Shown here: one piece after another, positions 15,520 to 23,695 of the stretch
How the letters are laid out: every line of letters begins with the position of its first letter
Numbering within the stretch: the stretch's first letter is position 1
Assembly: GCF_001748385.1 (NCBI RefSeq)
Contig: NZ_BCLI01000006.1
Coordinates: 1-64,000 of the forward strand
Direction of reading: 5' to 3'
DNA from: Vulcanisaeta thermophila
GTDB lineage: Archaea > Thermoproteota > Thermoprotei > Thermoproteales > Thermocladiaceae
DNA: 64,000 nucleotides
Notes under the pieces: model-generated
Database searches by the model: none
What the model was told of the DNA's origin: nothing
Seen by the model: only the letters and a program-made list of their open reading frames with translations
Made by a program: the position numbers and the translations under genes

Positions 15520-17079
15520 ATGCAGGGAGTAATTAGTAAGGGCAGGGTAGCGATCGCGGTGGTACTAGCCTCCTTAATCGCATACCTAATAGCAGCAACA
15601 ATAAACCCAGGCCTAACCCCATCAATAAAGTACCAGGAACACCACGCACCCACACCCAATGAGTTAATGAACCTAGCCATAGAGGCAGAGATAAACTCCA
15701 CAGCCAGGTACGAAACAACGCAACTCCCAACCACCACACACGCATACCTCATAGGCAACAACGAAACAACCAGGGAACTGGCACTCGCGGGAATACCCAC
15801 CAACACACTCATGGCAATAACAATAAACCAACTAAACCAAACACCAAACCAATCAATAATCATAATAAACTGGGAATACGTAAGGAACGAATTAAACAAG
15901 ACCGTGAAGATACTGGGTGACTTATTCCGTAAAAACGACCTCATAATAATAGCAATAAACAACAGCGACTTCAGGGAGTACACAGAGGCCGAGCACGCAC
16001 TAGCCATGGCATGGGGTAGGGCATACCACACAATGGTCATTGGATTCCCAGTGATAAACCTAACATGGGCCAGTGACGTAATCATGGTGGCCTACGGCAA
16101 CAACCACTCACTAACCATAGAACCACTACCAATATCAAGCCAGGGAGTAAACATGAGAATCACAATGCCAAGCCTCAGGGAGGCAATAGAGGAATGGCAA
16201 GACCCAACACCCTATGATACATGTGGCATGCTCGCACCGTATAATGGCACCGGCACACCACCAAGGTTAATCCTTCAATACGGAGCTTGGACCTATGATC
16301 AGCAAAATGACATTTATAGATTTAGTTACTGCGTGGAGGTTGTTGAGACCATAGCAGGTACAGGCGCTGGTCAATACTACTTACCCACTGACTACATAGG
16401 GTACGTAGCTTACATACCGGCAGCCAGCGGAGGCACAATATACCCAATAAAGGCCGGCATAAACATGACCACCGCATATCAAGAGGTGGATAAGCCCATG
16501 GGCTATAACTCATACATGGGCTGGGCAATTGGCGGTATTGAACCCTCAAGCCAATCGTGTATCCCGCAATTCACGATAACGATATACTGGCCCCCATCAC
16601 TAGCCATAACCTACCAACCACCTCAGGGTAAGGAGACAATAAGCAATGGCGTCTATAATTCCTTCACCATAGGAACAATAGGTTTAGGCATGAGCAATGT
16701 GGTTTGGAATTTCAAATACACGAATTACTACAACCTAAGCTTTACCAGTTGGTGCTCAGGCTACCAGCAAACCAAGGCCAACGCAGTTTATCAGGATGGT
16801 TACGGCATATTCTATGATAATGGTGGTTGGGTTCTCCTTGGGGGTACCAATGCCGTGAACACAGCGGCATCACCCATATACTACTCGGGTGGTTCTGTGG
16901 TGTGGTTAAATAACCCATACACCAACACATGCGAACTGGAGGTATTCTATAGCCAACTATACTTCATACTACAGTACAGCCCAGGCTCCCAGTGGCAGGT
17001 AATAAATCTGCCCAACTCACCCGTGGGTGGTTACTACAACACAATACTCCACTTACCATCCAGTGAGTGCCCAGGGTGA
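15520..17079 (+). CDS. Large secreted or surface-anchored protein, unknown family
   Basis: 519 residues. One N-terminal hydrophobic segment (about 9-27, VAIAVVLASLIAYLIAATI) is followed by an Asn/Thr-rich region with many N-x-S/T sequons, a predicted alpha/beta segment (about 90-200), and a C-terminal half rich in Tyr, Gly and Trp with beta character and several cysteines (for example CGMLAPY, FSYCVEV, SWCSGYQQ, NTCELEV) that could form disulfides. No catalytic motif recognised. Possibly a surface glycoprotein or an extracellular hydrolase or peptidase with unknown fold. A long frame on the opposite strand (15459-16085) is judged a shadow. The gene stands alone with its own promoter. Confidence 0.7.
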   Translation: MQGVISKGRVAIAVVLASLIAYLIAATINPGLTPSIKYQEHHAPTPNELMNLAIEAEINSTARYETTQLPTTTHAYLIGNNETTRELALAGIPTNTLMAITINQLNQTPNQSIIIINWEYVRNELNKTVKILGDLFRKNDLIIIAINNSDFREYTEAEHALAMAWGRAYHTMVIGFPVINLTWASDVIMVAYGNNHSLTIEPLPISSQGVNMRITMPSLREAIEEWQDPTPYDTCGMLAPYNGTGTPPRLILQYGAWTYDQQNDIYRFSYCVEVVETIAGTGAGQYYLPTDYIGYVAYIPAASGGTIYPIKAGINMTTAYQEVDKPMGYNSYMGWAIGGIEPSSQSCIPQFTITIYWPPSLAITYQPPQGKETISNGVYNSFTIGTIGLGMSNVVWNFKYTNYYNLSFTSWCSGYQQTKANAVYQDGYGIFYDNGGWVLLGGTNAVNTAASPIYYSGGSVVWLNNPYTNTCELEVFYSQLYFILQYSPGSQWQVINLPNSPVGGYYNTILHLPSSECPG

Positions 17080-17190
17080 GTACTAGAAAACCCTGGGCTT
17101 AAAAATGATGAAGTGCCACGTTAAAGCCCCTTAAAGTGGTGAACAACTCATTATGAAAAGGCTTAAGTAATTGATATGAAGTAACGGCTT

Positions 17191-17662
17191 ATGGAAATAC
17201 CCAAAGCATTAATGGAGGCCTTGAGGAAAAGAGGCTCAGCATTGATTACCTAATCGACGTGCTAACGGCAACGCTCAGGCTAGATCCCTCCGAAGCCGCC
17301 AAGGCTCACGCCGAACTAGCCCTGGCAATGTTCAATGAAGGTTTAAACCACGTGAACAAAGGCGACGTTACACAGGCCAGCGAAAAGCTCCACAAGGCCA
17401 CTGAGGAGGCAATTAAGGCGTTAGCCATAGCTAAGGGTCTTGACGAGGCAAGTGAAGCATTAAGTAAAGATAGGTGAACCGTGGGCCTACTCGACAATGC
17501 AGCGTCAAAGCTCGGCGACACGGCTGAGGGGCTTGGGGTGCGGCGTACTTCCTACACGTGAATGGGTTTCATGAGGTGAGGATTAGCATTGAGCATGTTA
17601 AGAGAAGGATCCAATACATAAAACCCCTCATTGACGAACTCAAGAATGAAATTAAGGATTAG
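17191..17662 (+). pseudogene. PaREP1-family gene broken by frameshifts and a stop
   Basis: Reading across frames gives a complete PaREP1/PaREP8-type protein: start at ATG 17191 (MEIPKALMEALRKRG), then, after a 1-nt loss near 17233, LSIDYLIDVLTATLRLDP, the core AHAELALAMFNEGL, then ASEKLHKATEEAIKALAIAKGL, a TGA at 17475-17477 where the family has Trp (RWT), then VGLLDNAASKLGD, and after a second shift near 17540 the tail AAYFLHVNGFHEVRISIEHV ending at TAG 17662. Three independent lesions mean it is not functional. PaREP1 genes are multicopy in Thermoproteales; their function is unknown. The longest intact piece is only 72 codons (17259-17477). Confidence 0.8.
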
Positions 17663-17700
17663 AAACCCAAGCACAGCATTACCATGAAAGAAAAACATGG

Positions 17701-17796
17701 AGCCCCGGCCGGGATTCGAACCCGGGACCTCCCGCTTACAAGGCTTTCGCGGGGCCTTGGCCCCAGGGCGCTCCGACCAGGCTGAGCTACCGGGGC
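17701..17796 (-). tRNA. tRNA-Thr (UGU) with a 21-nt non-canonical intron
   Basis: The minus strand folds as a full cloverleaf: acceptor GCCCCGG/CCGGGGC, D stem GCUC/GAGC, T arm CCGGG-UUCGAAU-CCCGG, discriminator U, no encoded CCA. The anticodon loop is CUUGUAA (anticodon UGU, 17736-17742). The 5' anticodon strand CCCGC is interrupted after CCC (17766-17768): 21 nt at 17745-17765 must be removed to join GC. That places the intron between positions 29 and 30, a non-canonical site known in Thermoproteales. The intron contains GGGGCC/GGCCCC, which can pair. Mature length 75 nt. A TATA-like box is about 28 nt upstream. Confidence 0.9.
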
Positions 17797-17818
17797 GTGA
17801 TTTGTGTTTGTGCTATGG

Positions 17819-17830
17819 GGTTTTAAGTTT
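17819..17830 (-). promoter_or_regulatory. TATA box of tRNA-Thr
   Basis: AAACTTAAAACC on the minus strand lies about 28 nt before the 5' end of the tRNA at 17796, as expected for an archaeal tRNA promoter. Confidence 0.5.
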
Positions 17831-17874
17831 TTACAATCGAGGGCCTTGATTGTGGGTTTGGGGGTGCGGTTTAT

Positions 17875-18207
17875 TTAGGGTTTGTGGTTCTCATTGTTTG
17901 ATAGCCTCCTCATTATCTCCATGTACTTCTTAACCACCAACTTACCCTGTTCCGTTATCCTAATCACCGTCCTAACACCCATCACCGTTATGGCTCTCCT
18001 AATCTCAATAAGCCCCTCACGCCTTAGTATGTTCAGGTGTTCGTGCAGTGAGCTCCTGGGTATGTCGAGGCTCCTTAGGAGGTCTGTGAAGGTTACGTAG
18101 CCGTTAACATAATACAACGCGATGAGGATGCCCAACCTGATGCTATTATTCAACCCCTTACCCTTCAGTATCTTAATCAATTCCTCAATATCCTCATTCA
18201 CCCTCAA
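17875..18207 (-). CDS. Winged-helix transcriptional regulator (ArsR/MarR-like)
   Basis: 110 residues, one winged-helix domain: helix 2 LGILIALYYVNGYVTFTDLL, recognition helix RSSLHEHLNILRREGLIEI, wing RRAITVMGVRTVIRITEQG, and a C-terminal helix for dimerisation. It resembles small archaeal regulators with DUF4364/MarR-like wings. Its start overlaps the end of the preceding membrane protein by 14 nt, so it is the last gene of the ABC exporter operon and probably controls it (inference). No ligand-binding cysteines are seen. Confidence 0.85.
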   Translation of the reverse strand: MRVNEDIEELIKILKGKGLNNSIRLGILIALYYVNGYVTFTDLLRSLDIPRSSLHEHLNILRREGLIEIRRAITVMGVRTVIRITEQGKLVVKKYMEIMRRLSNNENHKP

Positions 18208-18796
18208 TCACCTCAAGCAGTGACCTAATGCCAGCATAGATCCAGATGAGGGAAAGCACATAAAGCATGGAGTAATACATATAGCCCAAACCCAGGGTGA
18301 AGCATACAATGAATGAGCCCATGGCAGCGTAGTCATAGTACCTAGGCTTCACACCAACCTTAACGAATCCATTGATGGTCATTACCACAATTAGTAGGGC
18401 ATAGAGCAACGCCGCCATGATGGTGTATCCTGCATATCTTGGGGTCAATTCTAGGTATATTATTAATGCAATTAGTACTGAGAACACTATGTACATGATT
18501 AATGCACGTGCCCTGCTATACCTAACCCTAACCCTTGAGAACCTACCACCAAGTATGAAGTAACTGAGTATGACGTAGAGTATGACTATTACTATGGCTA
18601 TTACATTTGCAACCCCTTGATTAATTATTAATGGGAATTCCTGGGCTAGGAAATAAAGTATGCTAAAGGTGATGGTTATTGTGGACCAGTAAATGTAGTA
18701 GATGCCCATGGCCTTCCTAAACTCATACCTAGTAATCCTAAGGGCAATATCATCAGCATCCCTAAGCCTCTTAATGAACTCATCACTAGAGCCCAT
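18194..18796 (-). CDS. Integral membrane protein of the ABC operon
   Basis: 200 residues with a short basic cytoplasmic N-terminus (IKRLRDADDIALRITRYEFR) and about six hydrophobic segments. No conserved catalytic motif. It sits between the ABC-2 permease (2-nt gap) and the HTH regulator (14-nt overlap). It may be an accessory membrane subunit or a sensor that works with the regulator. Family not recognised; small proteins of this shape often accompany archaeal ABC exporter and regulator pairs. Confidence 0.7.
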   Translation of the reverse strand: MGSSDEFIKRLRDADDIALRITRYEFRKAMGIYYIYWSTITITFSILYFLAQEFPLIINQGVANVIAIVIVILYVILSYFILGGRFSRVRVRYSRARALIMYIVFSVLIALIIYLELTPRYAGYTIMAALLYALLIVVMTINGFVKVGVKPRYYDYAAMGSFIVCFTLGLGYMYYSMLYVLSLIWIYAGIRSLLEVIEGE

Positions 18797-18798
18797 TC

Positions 18799-19656
18799 TT
18801 AAGCCACCCTCAGTTTCTCCGGCGGTACATACTTAATCCTTAATATTAATATAACACTAAGCAACGACAGCGCCACTATCCACGCGGTCAGGGAGGATAA
18901 GGCGTATATTGGGTTTAACGTGATTGTCTCACTCATAAGCGTCACAGGCACTCCAGTATTTATATAAGTGGCTGTAATTAGCCCCATTATTGCTGTGAAT
19001 GGTGATAGCACTATTAGCCAATGGGGTAATTCCATGTATAGATATAGGAAGTAGAATACGTATGTTAGGAACATGGGTATGAAGTCCACGAACGTTGCGT
19101 TACTAACATCAGTGTTCAGGACTATCACGTAGAGTAGGAGCACCAGAGACACCATGAATAATGCTGATAATATACTAACCCCAAGTAACTCGGCAAAACC
19201 CAACCACGTCTTAGGCGCAACAACATCCAAACCCACATGCATACCATTGTAATTAAAGCCGAGGTACTGCAGCACTATGTTTAGTGGAGCCACGGTGAAG
19301 CTTACTATGATGATTAACGCAGTCATGGCGGTGTAGTACGATAGTAGGTATTTCCATGGGCTCAACATACCAAACCTACGCAGATAAGCCACGGCAGCGG
19401 TTTGATAGACCAGGGTCTGTAGGAACCCCACGGCCACCACACTGCCCATGTAAGGTATAGCAAATGTTAACCAATCAGCTGTGTAGAGCCTTGTCACATC
19501 ACTTAAATACTGAGGTGGTATTGAGGAGAAGTTTTTAGTGAATATAAAGGCGCCTACTGTAATCCAGAAGATGGAGAAAGCATAACCCCAGAGGAGTGTG
19601 TTCCTATTCCTGAGGCTCCTCACTATTAGGTATTTGGTCAAGCCCATGGTCATCAC
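18799..19656 (-). CDS. ABC-2-like transporter permease
   Basis: 285 residues with about six hydrophobic segments: 18-38, 62-85 region, 100-125, 150-180, 190-212 and 255-278. The arrangement (two-segment N-terminal part, long middle group, last segment before a charged tail) is that of ABC-2 exporter permeases. It directly follows the ATPase gene with no gap. Substrate unknown. It likely forms the membrane half of an exporter with the ATPase at 19657-20439. Confidence 0.75.
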   Translation of the reverse strand: MMTMGLTKYLIVRSLRNRNTLLWGYAFSIFWITVGAFIFTKNFSSIPPQYLSDVTRLYTADWLTFAIPYMGSVVAVGFLQTLVYQTAAVAYLRRFGMLSPWKYLLSYYTAMTALIIIVSFTVAPLNIVLQYLGFNYNGMHVGLDVVAPKTWLGFAELLGVSILSALFMVSLVLLLYVIVLNTDVSNATFVDFIPMFLTYVFYFLYLYMELPHWLIVLSPFTAIMGLITATYINTGVPVTLMSETITLNPIYALSSLTAWIVALSLLSVILILRIKYVPPEKLRVA

Positions 19657-20439
19657 CTAGGTTAGGACACCATACAGCCTGTTTAAACTACCCAATACAT
19701 CAAACCTAACACCAGCCCCACCCTCAACCAGGGAGTACTCACTGCCCGCAATATTCAGGGTTAACAGGGCATTGGCTGCCTTGCCCTCAACGATGCTTGA
19801 GTTCATTAATTGACCCACGCTCAGTGGTCCGTACAGTCTACCCTCAATCATAAGGTAACATGGATTATCACCAAACTTCCTAACCGCATCCAACTCATGC
19901 GTAACCAGTACGCCCTCCTTACCATACTCAGTGATTAGGTTGAGCATGATGCTTCTCCTGGCTGGGTCCACGCTCTCGAAGGGCTCGTCAAGTAGGATTA
20001 TCCTGGGTTTTGAGGATAGGGCTAACGCAAACCTAACTATTGAGGACTGACCTGCTGATAAGCCGTGGATGGGTTTATTCAGTACATCCTTAGGATCAAT
20101 ATTAAACCTCCTTAGTATGTCCATAAACTCCCCCCTGTCTATGCCCTTGAACTCACCTAGTATCTCAAGGGCACCGGAGACATCATAGGCCACATGATAT
20201 ATTTCGGGTAGGTTACTGGATAACTGCAAGAGACCTACCGCATCCCTAACCTCGATACCATCAACCTTAATACTACCCTCATAGGGCATGATACCACTAA
20301 TAGCCCTAAGCAGTGTGGTTTTACCGCTCCCATTGGGGCCCAGGACCACGGCCATGTCATTGTTGATGCTCATGGTTACGTCGACCACGCCATAAATCTC
20401 CTCACTCACTTTCACAGTAACACTCCTCAACTCCAGCAT
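19657..20439 (-). CDS. ABC transporter ATP-binding protein
   Basis: 260 residues. Walker A is GPNGSGKTT (near 35-43), the Q-loop region VGLLQLSSNLPEIYHV, signature GLSAGQSSIVRFALAL (LSAGQ, a variant of LSGGQ), Walker B RIILLDEPFE and the H-loop VTHEL. The last 60 residues form a small extra domain not typical of the short exporter ATPases. It is the first gene of a four-gene operon (ATPase, permease, small membrane protein, HTH regulator). The ATG at 20439 lies about 26 nt after a TATATA-type box. Confidence 0.9.
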   Translation of the reverse strand: MLELRSVTVKVSEEIYGVVDVTMSINNDMAVVLGPNGSGKTTLLRAISGIMPYEGSIKVDGIEVRDAVGLLQLSSNLPEIYHVAYDVSGALEILGEFKGIDRGEFMDILRRFNIDPKDVLNKPIHGLSAGQSSIVRFALALSSKPRIILLDEPFESVDPARRSIMLNLITEYGKEGVLVTHELDAVRKFGDNPCYLMIEGRLYGPLSVGQLMNSSIVEGKAANALLTLNIAGSEYSLVEGGAGVRFDVLGSLNRLYGVLT

Positions 20440-20458
20440 TAGGGACTGTCAGGAATTC

Positions 20459-20470
20459 AGGGTATATAAG
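20459..20470 (-). promoter_or_regulatory. TATA box of the ABC exporter operon
   Basis: CCTTATATACCC on the minus strand is centred about 26 nt before the ATPase ATG at 20439; the mRNA is probably leaderless. The rest of the 285-nt gap up to 20724 holds no gene that I can support. Confidence 0.5.
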
Positions 20471-20724
20471 GAGTTACTTTGTTCAAAACCTGAACCAACG
20501 CATTCATGTGTAAAATTATAGCTTAATTATTTACAATCCATATTATTAACAACCATAAAGCACCATAGCATCACGAAACGATAATCTCCACAACCCATCA
20601 ATAAAAACCCGCACATGGGTTCCCCTTTAATCCCTACATAATTAAGCGCCCCATAGCCTCGCTGAGGATTGGCAGGATCAAAACCAGCTGGGAAATAAGG
20701 CCAAGACCAACGAATCAAGTAAGG

Positions 20725-21372
20725 TTAGATTAGTTCCTCTACGGCTTGGTTGAATAGGTACCCTATTTCGTGGGGTTTCACCGTGTCCTCATGCCTCGGT
20801 CTGTTTATGGTGCCCAGGTAGACCCCGTAATTACTGTGCATTCCCTCCTGGGGCCCCTCTGGGTTTCCGTATGGTGAGAATATTATTATGTGTGATATAT
20901 CGCTATGCATTATGAAGGATTTGAGGGCGTTGTCTATGGCGTTGTATATTTGGCATTTAAGGCTTGGTTCTGTGTGTAGGTACCTCTCGATGGCGTTTAT
21001 GGAGGCTATCACGGGCCTATCCCTGGCCCCAGCAGCCACGGCCTTGATTACCTCACTCACCTCCTCCTCATAACCCACTGATTGGTCCATGGGTATGCTG
21101 TAGATGCCGTAGGTTGGGTTGGATATTGGTATGTTGATCAGTACCGCCCTGGTGAGTTTAACCAGCGGTGATTCCTCAGGCCTTATCTTGGGGGCCTCCC
21201 TCAACTGCTCCATCATTAGGATGGACCACCAGGTTAGGTCAGGGTACTGGGGCTTGGCGCTCTCCGAGACGCCACGCTCTATGGAGTTCATTAGAGAGAG
21301 TAGGAAGTCTGTTTCGCACTCTGTGAATCCCTGATACTCCAGACCTGGTATGCCAAGGAGTATTGGCTTCAT
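20725..21372 (-). CDS. Conserved hypothetical protein, possibly alkaline-phosphatase-fold
   Basis: 215 residues. The start (MKPILLGIPGLEYQGFTECE), the PDLTWWSILMM segment, and the late FSPYGNPEGPQEGMHSNYGV then YLGT stretch are placed like the metal-site and SDHG...HG regions of the alkaline phosphatase / type I phosphodiesterase superfamily. However, the Asp/His ligands expected there are not clearly present. It could be a reduced, non-catalytic relative, or the likeness may be chance. It is single, flanked by 84 and 285 nt. Function unknown. Confidence 0.55.
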   Translation of the reverse strand: MKPILLGIPGLEYQGFTECETDFLLSLMNSIERGVSESAKPQYPDLTWWSILMMEQLREAPKIRPEESPLVKLTRAVLINIPISNPTYGIYSIPMDQSVGYEEEVSEVIKAVAAGARDRPVIASINAIERYLHTEPSLKCQIYNAIDNALKSFIMHSDISHIIIFSPYGNPEGPQEGMHSNYGVYLGTINRPRHEDTVKPHEIGYLFNQAVEELI

Positions 21373-21456
21373 TGACGCTAACGCATGGCAATTCCTTATT
21401 AATTTATTTCTATGTCATGCCTATGACAATTAATCCATGGACCAGGGAATGGGGTG

Positions 21457-22803
21457 TTAACCAAGTGCCAATTCGGGATTCTTGCTCTTCATGAACTCCC
21501 TCAGTAGTACTGTGGCGTAGTTACCCCTGGGGAGTCTGAAGTTTATGGTTAACGTACCATTACCCACCGAGTAATTAATTATCAATGGTTTCACGCTCAA
21601 CGGTCTAAAGCCACCCCTCACGGAAGCCCTGGGTATCTGCCTTATCCTGAACATCCCAGGTTCCACACCCTCCTCCTTCATAACCTTCAATTCCGCATCA
21701 CCCTGAGACCCTGGGTATATCCTAACCCCATAACCCAGTAGGTGCCCGATAACGGCTGCCCTACCCCTCGCTATCAACTGGTTCACTCTATCCCTCATGG
21801 ACTCGTTAACGTTAATCACATGCCTCGTGGGTAGCCCATGCTCGTCTAGGAGCACCACGGAGTCACCATCCAAAGCCTCATTAAGCGGTAGGCCCCTCTC
21901 AATCCTAATGCTGAGTGCCAGGTTGAATAGGTATGATTGGTACGACTCAACAAAAAGCCTCAACAACTCCGTGGGTAGTTTCCTCAGAGCGTTAACGTAA
22001 TCCCTCGGGTTACTGGCCAGGTGCCTCAGAACAACCCTCTCGGGGTAGTACCTAACGCCCTTGGGCATGAGTTCCAGGGCCTTTGCATAGTCGTGGGTCC
22101 TGGCTATGAACTCCCTCAATTCCCTAATCCTCGGGGGCTCCAGGGGGTATGGGTGAGTCAGCAACTCGTTAATGGCCCCCTCAAAGTCCCCATGAACAAT
22201 GAACCTACCAATGACGTGGGAATTGGGCCTCCTCACACCAAACCTCTGGTAGCCGTAGTACGCAGGGAGCCCCAGGGCATTTAATTGATTCACCACGCAA
22301 TCCACAGCCCCTAAATCACCAGTCACATTCCTAATTCTCACCGTGAATTCATTACCCCATATATCCCTCGTGGTTATCGGCCTATCCATACTGAACCCTG
22401 CCAGGACCTTAACGTCCCTGCCCAACTCCCTGGGCACATCCTCGGGCCTCACACCCCTCACGGAAACCACCTGCGAGGTCACGGCCACCGTGTCCTTCAG
22501 CCCTGCGAAGGATACGTCGTCCTCCCTAACGTGGAGCTTAAACCTTATTATTAGGGCTAGGCTTATTGGGTCCACATTTCTCTTCTCCACGATTAACCAG
22601 GTCCATGGGCCAGGCCTACCCGTGATGTTGGGCATGGGCTTCCCCGTGACCGTGGTTGGTATGACCGTTCCATCAAGCAGGACCTCCTCCACTATGAAGT
22701 CCTCGGCACTACTCTTCACCTTCCCATCAATACCTGGGCAGTCCGTTATGTAGTACTTCATCCCCAGGTAATTATCAAGCCATGCATTACTTCGCAGAGG
22801 CAT
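21457..22803 (-). CDS. truD: tRNA pseudouridine synthase D
   Basis: 448 residues, the usual archaeal TruD length. KSSAEDFIVEEVL opens the domain, the catalytic aspartate is in FAGLKDTVAVTSQ (FAGxKD), NRF-type motif appears as YYGYQRFGVRRPNSH, and the TRUD insertion domain lies at about 190-380. The enzyme makes pseudouridine at position 13 of tRNAs. ATG 22803 is a firm start (the frame begins with MPLRSNAWLDNYLG). It ends a same-strand run of small genes that begins at 24357. Confidence 0.95.
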   Translation of the reverse strand: MPLRSNAWLDNYLGMKYYITDCPGIDGKVKSSAEDFIVEEVLLDGTVIPTTVTGKPMPNITGRPGPWTWLIVEKRNVDPISLALIIRFKLHVREDDVSFAGLKDTVAVTSQVVSVRGVRPEDVPRELGRDVKVLAGFSMDRPITTRDIWGNEFTVRIRNVTGDLGAVDCVVNQLNALGLPAYYGYQRFGVRRPNSHVIGRFIVHGDFEGAINELLTHPYPLEPPRIRELREFIARTHDYAKALELMPKGVRYYPERVVLRHLASNPRDYVNALRKLPTELLRLFVESYQSYLFNLALSIRIERGLPLNEALDGDSVVLLDEHGLPTRHVINVNESMRDRVNQLIARGRAAVIGHLLGYGVRIYPGSQGDAELKVMKEEGVEPGMFRIRQIPRASVRGGFRPLSVKPLIINYSVGNGTLTINFRLPRGNYATVLLREFMKSKNPELALG

Positions 22804-22828
22804 TCAGGGCTTGCTCACGGGCTTGCTT

Positions 22829-23113
22829 TTAGCATTTAATCGCCATTAACCCCCTCATAACACCCCTCACGCAGTCCCTGCAAACCACCCTGGTAACCTT
22901 ATTATTCACAATCTCAACAAACCACGCATCCTCGGGCCTAACCCACCTACCGCAATTAATGCACCTTCTAAGGCCAAGGAGCCTACGGACCTCCCTAACC
23001 ACCCCAGCGGCCCCCTCATTGATTAGGGTGGCCCTCCTCCCGTTAATGCTCGCTGTGACTATGGTTAACCCATCAACCATCATCAACACGGCCCTCCTCA
23101 AGCGCCTCACCAA
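22829..23113 (-). CDS. Small zinc-ribbon protein
   Basis: 94 residues. CINCGRWV in the middle and CRDC near the end form a four-cysteine CxxC...CxxC zinc site; the N-terminal 45 residues are basic with two short strands. Such proteins often bind RNA or act with transcription or translation complexes, but no family is recognised. It precedes truD by 25 nt on the same strand, so may be co-transcribed. Confidence 0.65.
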   Translation of the reverse strand: MVRRLRRAVLMMVDGLTIVTASINGRRATLINEGAAGVVREVRRLLGLRRCINCGRWVRPEDAWFVEIVNNKVTRVVCRDCVRGVMRGLMAIKC

Positions 23114-23206
23114 CCCATTAAGTCCTTGATTGATTAATAAATCACTTCCACAGCGGCACTTACCTGCCTAGACAGGGATTAGTGAAAGTTTTGGTCTACA
23201 CATTCA

Positions 23207-23260
23207 AACTCGGTAACACGAGCCCTCATCACCCCTCAGAACACCAGCACTCCTCACGCA
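23207..23260 (-). ncRNA. Candidate C/D box sRNA
   Basis: On the minus strand the order is C box GTGAGGA (23251-23257, one mismatch to RTGATGA), 11-nt guide, D' box CTGA (23236-23239), 3-nt spacer, C' box GTGATGA (23226-23232, perfect), 12-nt guide, and a D-like CCGA (23210-23213). Spacing fits archaeal C/D guide RNAs of about 50 nt. It lies in a 168-nt gap between two same-strand genes. The outer boxes are imperfect, which lowers confidence; targets cannot be assigned without the rRNA sequence. Confidence 0.35.
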
Positions 23261-23281
23261 ATCACAGTGCACAATAACAAC

Positions 23282-23695
23282 CTAATAAACCCTATGCAAC
23301 ACACGTGATAGGGAATCCACAATCACCAATAAATCACCAAGCCCCCTGGGCAAACCATCATTCACCCTGACCAGGTGTGACCTATCACGTGGCTTATCAC
23401 TATTCCCAAAGCTCTCAACCACTGGGTACTTACTCGTAAGGGCCCTCGCCAACTCATCCTCGGACAACCCAGTGACCACCACGGCAATGGGTTTGCAAAT
23501 CCCACGTAAGTGGTCCACGTGCCAGAAGGCCCTACCTAGCATTAGGAGGTGCCTGGTGACCCTGGCATGGCAGTAATTACCGCAGGACCCAACGTAAACG
23601 TAAACCCCACCATCAATCCTGAACGACCTACCACTCCTAGTCCTAACAACACCCTTGTGGCACATGAGGATCAGGAGGTAGCCCAACCTCACCAT
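23282..23695 (-). CDS. DUF123 (GIY-YIG-like) protein
   Basis: 137 residues. GYLLILMCHKGV, the FRIDGGVYVYVGSC strand-turn, ARVTRHL and FWHVDHLR match DUF123, a small family related to the GIY-YIG nuclease fold; G(I)Y and Y(V)G are replaced here by GVYVYVGS. Later KYPVVESFGNSD and DRSHLV fit the C-terminal part. Nuclease activity is unproven in the family; members are often near endonuclease III in archaea. Its start overlaps the end of the upstream membrane-anchored protein gene by 7 nt. Confidence 0.8.
   Translation of the reverse strand: MVRLGYLLILMCHKGVVRTRSGRSFRIDGGVYVYVGSCGNYCHARVTRHLLMLGRAFWHVDHLRGICKPIAVVVTGLSEDELARALTSKYPVVESFGNSDKPRDRSHLVRVNDGLPRGLGDLLVIVDSLSRVLHRVY

Noticed and set aside
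15459-16085. 208-codon open frame on the minus strand, hydrophobic
   Set aside because: It lies opposite the first third of the 519-residue surface protein. Its hydrophobic make-up is what the complement of Asn/Thr/Ile-rich codons gives, and the plus-strand gene has a signal segment, promoter and full length.
17834-17854. ACAATC/GATTGT hairpin as a terminator for the ABC operon
   Set aside because: Only 6 bp with a 9-nt loop and not followed by a U-run on the transcribed strand.
20640-20700. GGCAGGATCAA, an 11-nt match to the complement of the 16S 5' end
   Set aside because: Short, not in a stable structure, and without guide-RNA boxes; likely chance. The 63-codon frame there (20527-20718) also has no supporting signal.
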